From Galactobacter valiniphilus (GTDB lineage Bacteria > Actinomycetota > Actinomycetes > Actinomycetales > Micrococcaceae), in assembly GCF_003575975.1 (NCBI RefSeq), contig NZ_QQXK01000007.1, positions 1 to 64,000 on the forward strand: 64,000 bases of DNA. Direction: 5' to 3'. Below, piece after piece: positions 52,847 to 62,368 of the stretch (within the stretch, counting starts at the first letter, position 1; each line of letters begins with the position of its first letter). Position numbers and translations under genes: made by a program. Under the pieces are notes generated by a model, which was not told the origin of the DNA, did not search any database, and saw only the letters and a list, made by a program, of their open reading frames with translations.

Positions 52847-53779
52847 ATGGCGCAACGCCCTCCCCGCGTGCCCCACAGCGGCCGGGCCGGCCAGGGGCCC
52901 ACCCCACCGAACGACGACGCAGCGCGCGCGTTGGGCGCGGACGGCGCCGACGCTGAGCCAGCAACCGAGGCCCTGCCCGTCATCGACGCGGCCGCTGCGG
53001 CGGCGGACCGCCGTGCCAAGGCCGCCTCGGCGCCTTCCATGGAAGCCACGGCGGCCGGTGAGCCGGGAGCCGCAGGCGAGCCCGCGCCGTCGGGCACCGC
53101 TAGGACCCAGCGCCGCGGCCTCGCTGCCGCGCGTGACGCGGCCCGCACCGCCGCCCAGCGCGGCGCCGACGCCGTGGGCCAGGGCGTGCGCAAGGCCAGG
53201 GACGCCGTGGCCGAGGAGATCGAGGCCGACCTCAACGGCGAGCACCTGCCCGGCGGCGTGCGCCGTCGCCGCCGCCACGACCCGGCCGATCGCGAGCGCC
53301 GACTCATCGAGCGCACGGCGCTCGAGGGCGCGATCCGCGACCCCGGCCACGCCCCGCAGCCGCGGCCCAGCGCCCCGCGCGCCACGGCGCCCGTCGCCGC
53401 CCGCGCCCTCTCCACGCGCGTGCTCGCGCTCGCACTGATCCTCATCGTCTCCGGGTTCATGCTCTTCCCGGCCGTCACCACGTACGTGCGCCAGAACGCC
53501 GAGCTGCGCAGCGCCCAGGCGCTCCTGGCCCAGGAGAAGCAGACCAAGGAAAACCTGCAGGCCGAGCTGGATCGCTGGGACGACCCGGAGTTTGTGCGCC
53601 AGCAGGCCCGCGAGCGCATCCAGCGCTTCCTTCCGGGCGAGAAGCGCTACGTCGTGATCGGCGCGCCGGAGGAGAGCGCCGCCGAGGAGGACACCACGCT
53701 CACACCGGGGGAGTACCGCCAGGGACTACCCTGGGGGGACGGCCTCATCGACTCCGTGGTGCGCGCCTCGACCCCCTAG
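52847..53779 (+). CDS. Septum formation initiator FtsB/DivIC-like protein with long N-terminal tail
   Basis: Cell-division bitopic protein. 310 residues: a long disordered Ala/Arg-rich cytoplasmic domain (1-185), one membrane helix (about 187-207, STRVLALALILIVSGFMLFPAVTTYV), and an extracellular coiled coil (QNAELRSAQALLAQEKQTKENLQAELDRWDDPEFVRQQARERIQRFLPGEKRYVVIG), the DivIC family core. Sits directly between eno and DUF501/ppx, the usual actinobacterial order. ATG with AAGGAGGGG in front; the extended upstream frame overlaps the eno terminator. Confidence 0.88.
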   Translation: MAQRPPRVPHSGRAGQGPTPPNDDAARALGADGADAEPATEALPVIDAAAAAADRRAKAASAPSMEATAAGEPGAAGEPAPSGTARTQRRGLAAARDAARTAAQRGADAVGQGVRKARDAVAEEIEADLNGEHLPGGVRRRRRHDPADRERRLIERTALEGAIRDPGHAPQPRPSAPRATAPVAARALSTRVLALALILIVSGFMLFPAVTTYVRQNAELRSAQALLAQEKQTKENLQAELDRWDDPEFVRQQARERIQRFLPGEKRYVVIGAPEESAAEEDTTLTPGEYRQGLPWGDGLIDSVVRASTP

Positions 53780-53844
53780 CGGGCGGCTCGGGCGCCCGCT
53801 CGAGGGGCCGGCAGGAGAAGTCAGTCAGCCCCTTAGGAGCGTCA

Positions 53845-54567
53845 GTGCCCACCCCCAGCGTGCCCGTGGCCGAGGCCCTCGCCGCCGCCGAGCGCACCCC
53901 CAGCCAGCAGGACCTCGACACCGTCTCGCGGCAGCTCGGACGCCCGGCCCGCGACATCGTGGAGATCGGCGCCCGCTGCGTGTGCGGCAACCCGCTCGTG
54001 GCCACCACCGCCCCGCGGCTCTCCTCCGGGATCCCCTTCCCGACCACGTACTACCTGACGCACCCCGTCATCACGGCCGCCGTGTCCCGCCTCGAGGCGG
54101 CCGGCGAGATGGTGACCATGAACGAGCGACTGGAGACGGACGAGGAGCTTCAGGCCGCCCAGCTGCGCGCCCACGAGCACTACCTCGCCGTCCGCGACGC
54201 CATCGGTGAGCGCTCCGGCGTGGGGCCCGTCCCCGAGATCGACGGCGTCTCCGCGGGAGCCATGCCGGCGCGCGTGAAGTGCCTGCACGTCATGGTGGGC
54301 CACTCGCTCGCGGCCGGTCCGGGCGTCAACGCCCTCGGCGACGAGGCCCTGGCCAAGATCACCCAGTGGTGGACCGCGGACGTCTGCGCGTGCGCAGGCG
54401 CCTGGGACACCGAGGCTCCCGTGCCGGAACAGGACCGCTCGCGCCACGTGCGCACGCAGGCCGGCGACCCGGAGGCCAAGCGCCGCGAGCGCGCCGCCAA
54501 GCGCGCTGCCCGCGAGGCGGCGGAGGCAGAGGCCGGCTCGGCCACCGACACCCAGACGGAGGCCTGA
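53845..54567 (+). CDS. DUF501 domain protein
   Basis: 240 residues. DLDTVSRQLGRPARDIVEIGARCVCGNPLVATTAPRL and CLHVMVGHSLAAGPGVNALGDEAL are characteristic of DUF501, including conserved cysteines (RCVCG, KCLH) and a metal-like HVMVGH. A Lys/Arg/Ala-rich helix ends it. Function unknown, but gene order DivIC-DUF501-Ppx is conserved in actinobacteria. GTG start after AGGAG; followed at 3 bases by ppx. Confidence 0.9.
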   Translation: MPTPSVPVAEALAAAERTPSQQDLDTVSRQLGRPARDIVEIGARCVCGNPLVATTAPRLSSGIPFPTTYYLTHPVITAAVSRLEAAGEMVTMNERLETDEELQAAQLRAHEHYLAVRDAIGERSGVGPVPEIDGVSAGAMPARVKCLHVMVGHSLAAGPGVNALGDEALAKITQWWTADVCACAGAWDTEAPVPEQDRSRHVRTQAGDPEAKRRERAAKRAAREAAEAEAGSATDTQTEA

Positions 54568-54570
54568 GCC

Positions 54571-55524
54571 ATGCGCGTGGCGGCGATCGATTGCGGCACC
54601 AACTCCCTGCGCCTGCTCGTAGCAGACACCCCGCAGGAGGGGCCCGTCACGCTGAGCCAGGTGCACCGCTCCATGCGCGTGGTGCGCCTGGGCGAGGGCA
54701 TCGACGCGACGGGTGAGTTCGCCCCCGCGGCGCTCGAGCGCACCTTCGCCGGCGCCGAGGAGATTGCCGCGATCCTGGCGCCCCTGCACCCCGAGCGCGT
54801 GCGCTTCGTGGCGACCTCCGCGACGCGGGACGCCGGCAACCGCGAGGCGTTCATGGACGGCATCGAGGCGCGCCTCGGCGTGCGCCCCGAGGTCATCTCC
54901 GGCGACGAGGAGGCTCGGCTGTCCTTCCTCGGCGCCACGAGCGGCGTGGACGCCGGGAGCCGCGAGCGTCTCTTGGTGGTGGACCTGGGCGGTGGCAGCA
55001 CCGAGTGTGTGCTCGGCGACGGCCGCGGCGTCATGGCCGCGCGCAGCGTGGACATGGGGGCCGTGCGCTTCACGGAGCGCTTCCTGCACTCCGATCCGCC
55101 GAGCGAGGCGGAGATCGCGGCGGCCGAGGCTGCCACGCGCGAGCTGCTCGCCGTGGTGGAGGAGAGCGTCGACCTCTCCAGCGTGGAGCGGGTGGTCGGC
55201 GTGGCCGGCACCATCACCACGGTCACGGCGCACGCGCTCGACCTGCCCGAGTACTCCTCCGAGGCCATCAACTCCACGGTGCTGCCGATCGGGATCGTGG
55301 AGGCCGCGGCCTCCGAGCTGCTCTCCTGGCCCAAGCATCGCATCGCCTCGCTGCCGTACGTGCACCCCGGCCGCGTCGACGTTCTGCAGGCCGGCGCGCT
55401 CATCTGGCGCACGCTCCTCAAACGCCTCGAAGAGGTGACCGCCGGCCGCGTGCGCAGCGCGGTGACGAGCGAGTTCGACATCCTCGACGGCATCGCCCTC
55501 GACCTCGCCTCGCGCCCCTCCTGA
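54571..55524 (+). CDS. Exopolyphosphatase / guanosine pentaphosphatase (Ppx/GppA)
   Basis: 317 residues, the short actinobacterial Ppx type. VAAIDCGTNSLRLLVAD and the second phosphate motif VVDLGGGSTECVLG define the ASKHA fold; FVATSATRDAGNREAFM and GDEEARLSFLGA are family-specific. Degrades polyphosphate and/or pppGpp. Probably co-transcribed with DUF501. Confidence 0.9.
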   Translation: MRVAAIDCGTNSLRLLVADTPQEGPVTLSQVHRSMRVVRLGEGIDATGEFAPAALERTFAGAEEIAAILAPLHPERVRFVATSATRDAGNREAFMDGIEARLGVRPEVISGDEEARLSFLGATSGVDAGSRERLLVVDLGGGSTECVLGDGRGVMAARSVDMGAVRFTERFLHSDPPSEAEIAAAEAATRELLAVVEESVDLSSVERVVGVAGTITTVTAHALDLPEYSSEAINSTVLPIGIVEAAASELLSWPKHRIASLPYVHPGRVDVLQAGALIWRTLLKRLEEVTAGRVRSAVTSEFDILDGIALDLASRPS

Positions 55525-55611
55525 GGGGCTCGAGCGGGGGGGAGAGGCTCTAGCCCAACTCGGGGTCGAAACCTAGTTCGTGGGAACTTTCACAAACCCC
55601 GGATCTCGGCC

Positions 55612-55617
55612 TATCAT
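55612..55617 (+). promoter_or_regulatory. -10 box (TATCAT) of ndh
   Basis: TATCAT ends 6 bases before the ATG at 55624, with TTTCAC about 20 bases upstream. Confidence 0.5.
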
Positions 55618-55623
55618 GGAGAC

Positions 55624-57024
55624 ATGCCTACCACCCCCAAGCTCTCGGAGCGCCCGCGCATCCTCGTCGTCGGCGGCGGTTACCTCGGTTTCTACGTCGC
55701 GAAGAACCTGCAGAAGAAGGTCAAGGTTCACGGCGGCGTCGTGACCCTCGTCGACCCGCTGCCGTACATGACCTACCAGCCGTTCCTGCCGGAGGTGATG
55801 TCCGGTTCCATCGAGCCGCGCCACATCACCGTGCCGCACTCCCGTCACCTGCGTGACACCGAGCTGCTGCAGGGCAAGGTCACCAAGATCGATCACGCCT
55901 CCAAGACCGCCACGGTCGAGGGCGTGGACGGCGTCGAATTCGCCGTGCCGTACCAGGACGTCGTGGTCGCCGCTGGCGCCATCACCAAGACGTTCCCGAT
56001 CCCGGGCCTGGCCCAGGCCGGCATCGGTGTGAAGCGCGTCGAGGAGGCCATCTTCCTGCGCGATCACGTCCAGGAGCGCATCCAGTTCGCCGACAACACG
56101 GCGGACGAAGAGGCCCGCAAGCGCGCCCTGCGCTTCATCGTGGTCGGCGGCGGCTTCAACGGCGTCGAGACCATCTCCGAGCTGCAGGACGCCGCCCGCC
56201 TCGCGGCCGAGCGCAGCAACAACATCACCCCGGCCGATCTGGACTTCCAGCTCGTCGAGGCGATGCCGAAGATCATGCCCGAGATCAAGGCCGAGACCGC
56301 CGAGTGGGTCGTGGAGCACCTGCGCTCCCGCGGCATCAACGTGCGCCTGCAGACCTCCCTGGGCGACGCCACGGACAAGCACCTGAAGCTGACCTCCATG
56401 GCCAATGACGACACCAAGGGCCAGGTCATCGACGAGTTCGACGTCGACACCCTGATCTGGACCGCCGGTGTCCAGGCCAACCCCATGGTCCGCAACACCG
56501 ACTTCACGGTGGAGCCCCGCGGCCGCCTCGTGGTGGACGCCTCCCTGCACGCGCTGGACGCCGAGGGCAAGGTCATCGAGGGCGCCTGGTCCGCCGGCGA
56601 CGTCGCCGCCGTGCCGGATCTCTCGGGCAAGGGCCTGCCGGATAACACCTGCGTCCCGAACGCCCAGCACGCCGTGCGTCAGGCCAAGCGCCTGGCCAAG
56701 AACGTGTACGCCGCCCGCTACGGCGTCGGCAAGGTCACCGACTACAAGCACGAGCCCCTCGGCGCCGTCGCCGGCCTGGGTTACGGCAAGGGCGTCGCTA
56801 AGATCATCAAGTTCCCCCTCAAGGGCTTCCTCGCCTGGGCCGCGCACCGCGGCTACCACGGCCTGGCCATGCCCACGTGGGAGCGCAAGTTCCGCGTGTT
56901 CGGCGGCTGGTTCAACCAGCTGATCTCGGGCCGCGACGTGTGGGGCGTGCGCAAGGTGCAGACGCCGCACGCCGACTTCATCGAGGCCGCCACGCCGAAG
57001 CCGAAGCCTGCCGAGAGCAAGTAA
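55624..57024 (+). CDS. ndh: Type II NADH dehydrogenase
   Basis: Single-subunit, non-proton-pumping NADH:quinone oxidoreductase at the inner face of the membrane. 466 residues. FAD site ILVVGGGYLGFYVAKNLQKK; NADH site FIVVGGGFNGVETISELQD; LIWTAGVQANP; and the quinone-site phrase ENTCVPNAQHAVRQAK-like DNTCVPNAQHAVRQAKRLA. C-terminal amphipathic region for membrane binding. Confidence 0.93.
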   Translation: MPTTPKLSERPRILVVGGGYLGFYVAKNLQKKVKVHGGVVTLVDPLPYMTYQPFLPEVMSGSIEPRHITVPHSRHLRDTELLQGKVTKIDHASKTATVEGVDGVEFAVPYQDVVVAAGAITKTFPIPGLAQAGIGVKRVEEAIFLRDHVQERIQFADNTADEEARKRALRFIVVGGGFNGVETISELQDAARLAAERSNNITPADLDFQLVEAMPKIMPEIKAETAEWVVEHLRSRGINVRLQTSLGDATDKHLKLTSMANDDTKGQVIDEFDVDTLIWTAGVQANPMVRNTDFTVEPRGRLVVDASLHALDAEGKVIEGAWSAGDVAAVPDLSGKGLPDNTCVPNAQHAVRQAKRLAKNVYAARYGVGKVTDYKHEPLGAVAGLGYGKGVAKIIKFPLKGFLAWAAHRGYHGLAMPTWERKFRVFGGWFNQLISGRDVWGVRKVQTPHADFIEAATPKPKPAESK

Positions 57025-57040
57025 GCGCCTCATCGCGTGA

Positions 57041-57087
57041 ACGCGGGTGGCCCCGGGGATCTTCTCCCCGGGGCCACCCGCGTTTTT
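57041..57087 (+). terminator. Rho-independent terminator after ndh
   Basis: 19-bp perfect stem (57041-57059 / 57065-57083) followed by TTTTT. One of the few terminators here with a classical T tract. Confidence 0.95.
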
Positions 57088-57175
57088 GTGTGCCGTGTGT
57101 CGATGCCGGCACGGATTTCGTTGCGGGAGCGCCATCATGGATGCGGGAACGACGGCGCAATGACAGAATGGTGAG

Positions 57176-57200
57176 TAGCGTCACCTTCAGGCACGGTGAC
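57176..57200 (+). promoter_or_regulatory. -10 box and inverted repeat before the aldehyde dehydrogenase gene
   Basis: TAGCGT (57176-57181) followed by GTCACC-N9-GGTGAC (57180-57200). The repeat overlaps the expected transcription start, as for a repressor site. Confidence 0.4.
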
Positions 57201-57228
57201 ACCTTTAAGACAAGGAAACCGATAGACC

Positions 57229-58605
57229 ATGGCGAAGTATCGTGTGCAGAACCCCGCGACGGGTGAGCTGATCGAGAGCTTCGATCCCGCCACCGATCAG
57301 CAGATCGAGGAGAGCCTCGCGGCGGCCGAGTCGGCCTACCGCGGCTGGCGCGAGCGCAGCGTGCAGGAGCGCGCGGCGGTCATCAAGCGGGCAGCCGAGA
57401 TCTTCGAGGAGCGCAAGGACGAGCTGGCCAAGCTCATCGCGCTGGAGATGGGCAAGACGTACGCGGAGTCCGTGGACGAGGTCGAGTTCGCGGCCTCCAT
57501 CATTGACTACTACGCGGTGCACGGCCCCTCGCTGATCACGGATCGCGAGATCCCCAGCACCGTGCCGGGCAAGGCCGTCATCGAGCAGCTGCCCATCGGC
57601 GCGCTCCTCGGCGTCATGCCGTGGAACTTCCCGTACTACCAGGTGGCCCGTTTCGCGGCGCCGAACCTGCTCCTGGGCAACACGATCATTTTGAAGCACG
57701 CCGACATCTGCGCGCGCTCGGCCCTCACGGTGCAGGAGATCTTCGAGCAGGCCGGCGCCCCGGTGGGTGCGTACCAGAACTCCTTCGCCTCGCACGATCA
57801 GATCGCCACGATGATCGCCGATCCGCGCGTGCAGGGCGTCTCCCTGACGGGCTCGGAGCGCGCCGGCGCCATCATCGGCGCGCAGGCCGGCACGCACCTG
57901 AAGAAGGCCGTGCTGGAGCTCGGCGGCATCGACCCCATGGTGGTCCTTGACTCCTCCGACGTCGCGGCCGTGGCCAAGGCGGCCTGGGACTTCCGCACCT
58001 ACAACGTGGGCCAGGTCTGCAACTCCAACAAGCGCCTCATCGTCATGGAGGACATCTACAACGAGTTCGTGGCCGAGCTCGTGAAGCTGGCCACCGGCCT
58101 CACCCCGGGCGATCAGCTGAACATGCAGGAGGGGCAGTACGCCCCCATGTCCTCGCGCGCCGCGGCCGAGACCGTTGACGCGCAGGTGCGCCAGGCCGTG
58201 TCCGAGGGTGCCCGCGTGCTCGCCGGCGGCGTCCTGAGCGAGGGCCCGGGCGCCTACTACGCCCCCACGGTGCTCGTGGACGTCCCCGTGGACGGCCCCG
58301 CGTACCGCGAGGAAATCTTCGGCCCCGTCGCCACGGTCTACAAGGTCAGCAGCGACGCGGAGGCCCTGGCCCTCGCGAACGATTGCGCCCTGGGCCTGGG
58401 CGGCTCGGTGTTTTCCGACGACGAGGCGCGCGCCGCGGCGATCGCCTCGAAGCTCGAGGTGGGCATGGCCCACGTGAACACGATCGCCGCCGAGTCGGCC
58501 GAGCTGCCCTTCGGCGGTGTGAAGCGCTCCGGCTTCGGCCGCGAGATGGGCCCCATCGGCATCGGCGAGTTCGCCAACCAGCGCCTCTACTTCGTCGCGA
58601 AGTAG
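57229..58605 (+). CDS. NAD(P)-dependent succinate-semialdehyde dehydrogenase-type aldehyde dehydrogenase
   Basis: 458 residues, the short GabD2/YneI-like class. MPWNFPYYQVARFAAPNLLLGN, SLTGSERAG, catalytic Glu in LELGGIDPM and nucleophile Cys264 in NVGQVCNSNKR. RSGFGREMGPIG closes it. Oxidises succinate semialdehyde or a similar C4 aldehyde to the acid. SD AAGGAAA upstream. Monocistronic. Confidence 0.9.
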   Translation: MAKYRVQNPATGELIESFDPATDQQIEESLAAAESAYRGWRERSVQERAAVIKRAAEIFEERKDELAKLIALEMGKTYAESVDEVEFAASIIDYYAVHGPSLITDREIPSTVPGKAVIEQLPIGALLGVMPWNFPYYQVARFAAPNLLLGNTIILKHADICARSALTVQEIFEQAGAPVGAYQNSFASHDQIATMIADPRVQGVSLTGSERAGAIIGAQAGTHLKKAVLELGGIDPMVVLDSSDVAAVAKAAWDFRTYNVGQVCNSNKRLIVMEDIYNEFVAELVKLATGLTPGDQLNMQEGQYAPMSSRAAAETVDAQVRQAVSEGARVLAGGVLSEGPGAYYAPTVLVDVPVDGPAYREEIFGPVATVYKVSSDAEALALANDCALGLGGSVFSDDEARAAAIASKLEVGMAHVNTIAAESAELPFGGVKRSGFGREMGPIGIGEFANQRLYFVAK

Positions 58606-58636
58606 CTGACCCGGCCGGGCTTCAGCCGGCCACAGC

Positions 58637-58680
58637 ACGACGGCGGGCCGGTCACCTCAAGGTGACCGGCCCGCCGTCGT
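58637..58680 (+). terminator. Terminator after the aldehyde dehydrogenase gene
   Basis: Perfect 20-bp stem (58637-58656 / 58661-58680), loop TCAA. ACGACGGCG core shared with other terminators. Confidence 0.9.
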
Positions 58681-58686
58681 TCGCCA

Positions 58687-58692
58687 CTAAAC
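58687..58692 (+). promoter_or_regulatory. -10 box (TAAACT) of the tRNA gene
   Basis: TAAACT 38 bases before the tRNA. Confidence 0.4.
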
Positions 58693-58729
58693 TGGAACCC
58701 GTGCGCCGCCCGTTCGGGAACGCGCACGG

Positions 58730-58803
58730 GCCCCCATAGCCCAATTGGCAGAGGCACTCGACTTAAAATCGAGCAAGTGTCGGTTCGAACCCGACTGGGG
58801 GTA
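58730..58803 (+). tRNA. tRNA-Leu(UAA)-like, class I (short variable loop), 74 nt
   Basis: Cloverleaf: acceptor GCCCCCA/TGGGGGT (with a G1-U72 wobble), D arm GCCC...AGGC, anticodon arm CTCGA-CTTAAAA-TCGAG giving anticodon TAA, variable loop of only 5 bases (CAAGT), T arm GTCGG-TTCGAAC-CCGAC, discriminator A. No encoded CCA. Anticodon UAA and A73 fit leucine, but leucine tRNAs normally have a long variable arm, so charging identity is open. Confidence 0.85.
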
Positions 58804-58852
58804 CGTCAAATTCCCCGTGATCGCGGGGTGCACCGCGCGAGAAGGAACCCGC

Positions 58853-59404
58853 ATGCCGCTGTTCCGACGGGCCCAGCCCCAGAGCCTTGCCGGCGCCCTC
58901 GAGCGCTTCGTCGAGGCCAAGGTCGTTCCCGATCGGGTGCAGAAGTGGCGGGCGGGCCGCCTGGCGTCGTTTGCGCCGCGCCTGCGGGACGAGCTGGGCT
59001 AGCCTGCCGATGTGCTCGCCCGGGAGGTGGCCGAGACGTACAAGCACCCGGTTGCGCTGCACCGGGCTGGTGATTCGCCGTGGCAGGAACCGCTGCTGCA
59101 GCTCAACGAGCTTTCGGACGCGTACCTGAGCGAGCGTGAGGCGCTGGCGGCGGTCGATGCCGAGTGCGCGGCGGCCGTGGATGCCGTGCTGGCCGAACGC
59201 GTGGAGGTCCAGCGGTTCAAGCATTTGGTGGGGCTCATGGAGGCGGGGCGCGAGCACGCCCCGGAGTTCGAGCGAGCCGCGCGGGCGGGGAGCCTTGAGG
59301 AGCTCCGCGAGATCATCCGCTCCGTTGGCACGGAGGCCCCCGACAGACGAGGGGCGGGCGTCGCGCGCTTGCTCCGGCGACCCGCCCCTCCAACGTCGAA
59401 CTAG
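58853..59404 (+). pseudogene. Hypothetical protein interrupted by an in-frame TAG
   Basis: One reading frame of 184 codons with a TAG at 59000-59002. Part 1 (49 residues) is MPLFRRAQPQSLAGALERFV...APRLRDELG; part 2 continues in the same frame with PADVLAREVAETYKHPVALHRAGDSP and a helical C-terminus (FKHLVGLMEAGREHAPEFERAARAGSLEELREIIRSV). A GTG at 59012 could restart translation but has no ribosome site. The unbroken style across the stop suggests one original gene. It starts 50 bases after the tRNA and converges with the TetR gene (4-base overlap). Family not recognised. Confidence 0.5.
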
Positions 59405-59997
59405 CGCACAGCGAGGCCCCGCAGTAGGCCGTCGAACGCCGCGAGGCGCGACGCCGCGCTGGAGGGTTCAAGCGCCGCGTCGATGCCCGCCTCCCGGATG
59501 GCCCCGACGAGCAGTGCCGCCGTGGCCTCCGGGTCCACGCCCTCGGCCAGGAGCCCGCGGAAACGGGCCAGCTCCAGCTCGTCGGCAATGGTGCGCCGCG
59601 TGGTGCTCGAGCCGATCCCGCGCGCGCCGCGACCCACGAGCTGAGGCCCGCTCACGTTGTAGAACAGCCCGATCTCGCGCTCGGAGGCGAGCTCCAGCAT
59701 CGCCACGAGCGAGGCGCGGATCCGTCCCGCCCAGTCCTCGGCCCCCGCGCGGTGCGCCTTCGCCGCCTCGAGCACGCGGTGTCCCAGCAGCTCGTAGGCC
59801 TCGAGCAGCAGCTGGGAGCGCCCCTCCGGGAAGTGCGCGTACAGGGTGGCGCGCGAGGTCCCGGCCGCCTGCGTGATGAGCGTGACGGTGGACGCCTCGA
59901 GGCCACGCCGCGCCAGCACGGTCAGGGCGGCGTTGACGAGGTCGGCCCGCGTGCGGGAACGCTGCCGCTCCCGCAGCGACGGGGCCTGGGCGCTCAC
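59401..59997 (-). CDS. TetR-family transcriptional regulator
   Basis: 198 residues. N-terminal HTH (residues about 12-60): RADLVNAALTVLARRGLEASTVTLITQAAGTSRATLYAHFPEG is a textbook TetR domain; the C-terminal helical ligand domain is full length. GTG start overlaps the stop of the kinase-aminotransferase gene by 4 bases, so it is the last gene of that operon. It probably represses the operon through the perfect palindrome at 62369-62393. Confidence 0.9.
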   Translation of the reverse strand: MSAQAPSLRERQRSRTRADLVNAALTVLARRGLEASTVTLITQAAGTSRATLYAHFPEGRSQLLLEAYELLGHRVLEAAKAHRAGAEDWAGRIRASLVAMLELASEREIGLFYNVSGPQLVGRGARGIGSSTTRRTIADELELARFRGLLAEGVDPEATAALLVGAIREAGIDAALEPSSAASRLAAFDGLLRGLAVR

Positions 59998-62278
59998 GCG
60001 CCGGCCCCGACCGGGAGCGGCGCGGCCTCGTGCAGGGCCCGGCTCAGGGTGTCCACGACCACATCGAGCTGCTCGGCGGTGATGACGAGCGGCGGGCGAA
60101 TCTTGAGCACCGAATCGTGCGGGCCGATGCGGCTGATGAGGATGCCCTCGTTGGCCAGGCGCTCCACGATCGCCTTGGCGAGCTCCGGGTTCGGGGCGCC
60201 GTCGGCGTCCACGAGCTCCAGGCCGAAGAACAGGCCGCGGCCCTTCGCGGAGGCCACGAGCGGGTGCTCCGCCTCGATTTCGGCGAGCCGGGCGCGCACA
60301 CGCTCGCCGAGGTCGGCGGCGCGCTGCACCAGGCCACGCTCGTGCACCTCGGCCAGCACTGCTCGCCCAGCCGCGGACGCGACGGGCGTCCCGGCGAAGG
60401 TGTTGAAGTACATGTTGGTGGAACTGAAGGAGTCCATCACCGCCTGCGAGGTCACCACGCCGCCGAGCGGGAAGCCGTTGCCGAGCGGCTTGCCCATCGT
60501 CACGAGATCGGGCACCAGGCCCGTGACCTGGTGCCCCCACCACGCCCAACCCAGGCGGCCCAGGCCCGACTGCACCTCGTCCGCGATGACCAGCCCGCCA
60601 GCGTCGTGCACGAGGGCCGCCAGGCCCTCCAGGTAGCCCTGGGGCAGGCGGGGGAGTCCCTCCGTGGAGAAGGAGGGGTCAACGAGCACGGCCGAGAGCC
60701 CGTGGCCGGCCTCCTGGAGGGAGGCGATGGCCTCGGCGACCTGGGCCAGCGCCTCGGCGAGGACCTCGGGCTCGCCCCGCCCGCCCGCGTGGTCCAGGTC
60801 GGGGATGGTGAAGCGGCGCACGTGCTCGCCGAAGGGCTCGGAGACGTCCAGGCCCGTGGTCATCGCCGCGAGCGTGAGCGTGTTGCCGTGGTAGCTGAAG
60901 TCCGTGGTGAGGATGCCGCTGTTGCCGCTCACGTGCCGCGCGATGCGCAGCGCCAGGTCGTTGGACTCGGAACCGGAGTTCGTGAAGTACACGCGGTCCA
61001 GCTCGGGGGAGAAGGTGGCCAGGAGCTCCTCGGCGTAGTTCACCACGCCCTCGTGCAGGTAGCGCGTGTGGACGTTGTGCGTGGCGATCTGTTCCGCCAC
61101 GGCGGCGGCGACGCGTGGGTTCGCGTGGCCCACCTGCGGCACGTTGTTGTAGGCGTCGAGGTAGGTGCGCCCGAACGCGTCAGTGAGCCAGACGCCCTCG
61201 CCGTGCACAAAGTGCCGCGGCGTGCGGTAGAAGAGCGGGGAGTAGGGGCCGATCGTGGTGCCACGACGCTCGAGCAGCTCCGCGTCGCGCGCGGCGAGCT
61301 CGGCGCACTGAGCTGCCACGATGGGCAGCACCTCGGCCTCGAGGAAGGCGCTCGTCTCACCTCCCGGGCGGTCGGCCGCCCAGCCGAGGTAGGTGAGCCC
61401 GCGCGCCAGGATGAGCGCGTCCAGGGCATCGACGTGCAGCGGGTTGATCGGCTCCGTGCGCTCGTAGCTGCGCAGCAGGGCCTCGCGGTACTCGACGGCG
61501 CGCGGTTGATTCTGGTACCAGAAGAGGATGGTCGCCAGGTCGAAGAGCCAGAAGCCTTCGCCGAAGTCGTCGAAGTCGATGAGCGTGATCCCCTCGGGGA
61601 GAGGAGCACGTTCTCCGGCGTGAAGTCGGCGTGGATGACGCCGTAGGTGGAGGGCCCCGTGCCGAGCGCGGTGAGGCGCCTGCGCAGGATCTCCGTGCCC
61701 GCCTCGATCGCGGCGCACTGCTCCGCGTCGGCGGCGAGTCGGCGGGGATCGCCGCACAGCGCGCCCTCGCCGAGCAGTCCCTCGACGTCCCAGGCCGGGC
61801 GGGAGAAGCCGGGCAGACGCCCTTGGGCGCGGGAGGCGGCGTGGGCCGCCGCTGCGAGCTCGCCGAGCGCCTCGAAGTGCGCGGGCTCGGGGTTGTCGCC
61901 GCCCGTCCAGGCCTCGGGGGCCTCGCCGAGCCCGGCGGCCCCATCCACCCAGCGCTGCAGGTCCACCTGATGCGCGTTGCCGTCAGCGTCCGCCTCCACC
62001 ACAAAGGGCGCGCCCGAGCGGGCCGGCACCGGCTTCGGCACGGCGAGGCCGCGCGCTGCAAGCGAGGCCATGAAGTCCAGCTCGCTCGTGAGCTGTTCCG
62101 GCGTGCGGTGGCCGTGGCGGTGGATGCGCAGGGCGTAGTCGCCGGCCCCGTCCCGGACGCGGAACACCACGTTTTCTCGCTGCTTGATGAAGGTGAGCGT
62201 CGCGTCCAGCGCCACGTCGAAGTGGGCCAGCGCGGCCGTGGCGAGGGCGAGGGCGGCCTCGGTGCTGAGCGGGGGCAT
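59994..62278 (-). pseudogene. APH-type kinase fused to class III aminotransferase/phospho-lyase, frameshifted
   Basis: One gene of about 760 codons. The N-terminal half (from 62278) is an aminoglycoside-phosphotransferase-like kinase: ENVVFRVRDGAGDYALRIHRHG, and the catalytic loop VIHADFTPENVLLS, then, in the other frame, ITLIDFDDFGEGFW (metal Asp). The switch lies at about 61593-61601 in a C/G run; one added base restores HADFTPENVLLSPEGITLIDFDDF. The C-terminal half is a class III PLP enzyme: NSGSESNDLALRIAR, IADEVQSGLGR and the PLP lysine in TMGKPLGNGFPLGG. Kinase plus AGXT2L-like lyase resembles the hydroxylysine kinase / phosphohydroxylysine phospho-lyase pair or ethanolamine-phosphate lyase. 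A real mutation or a homopolymer error cannot be told apart. Confidence 0.7.
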
Positions 62279-62368
62279 GGGTGTCCTTCCTGCGCGGACT
62301 GCGGGGGTCCGGATGATCTGCTGTTTCTCAGCATGGATCCGGGGGACGGAGAAGTGAACCGCAGTCCA

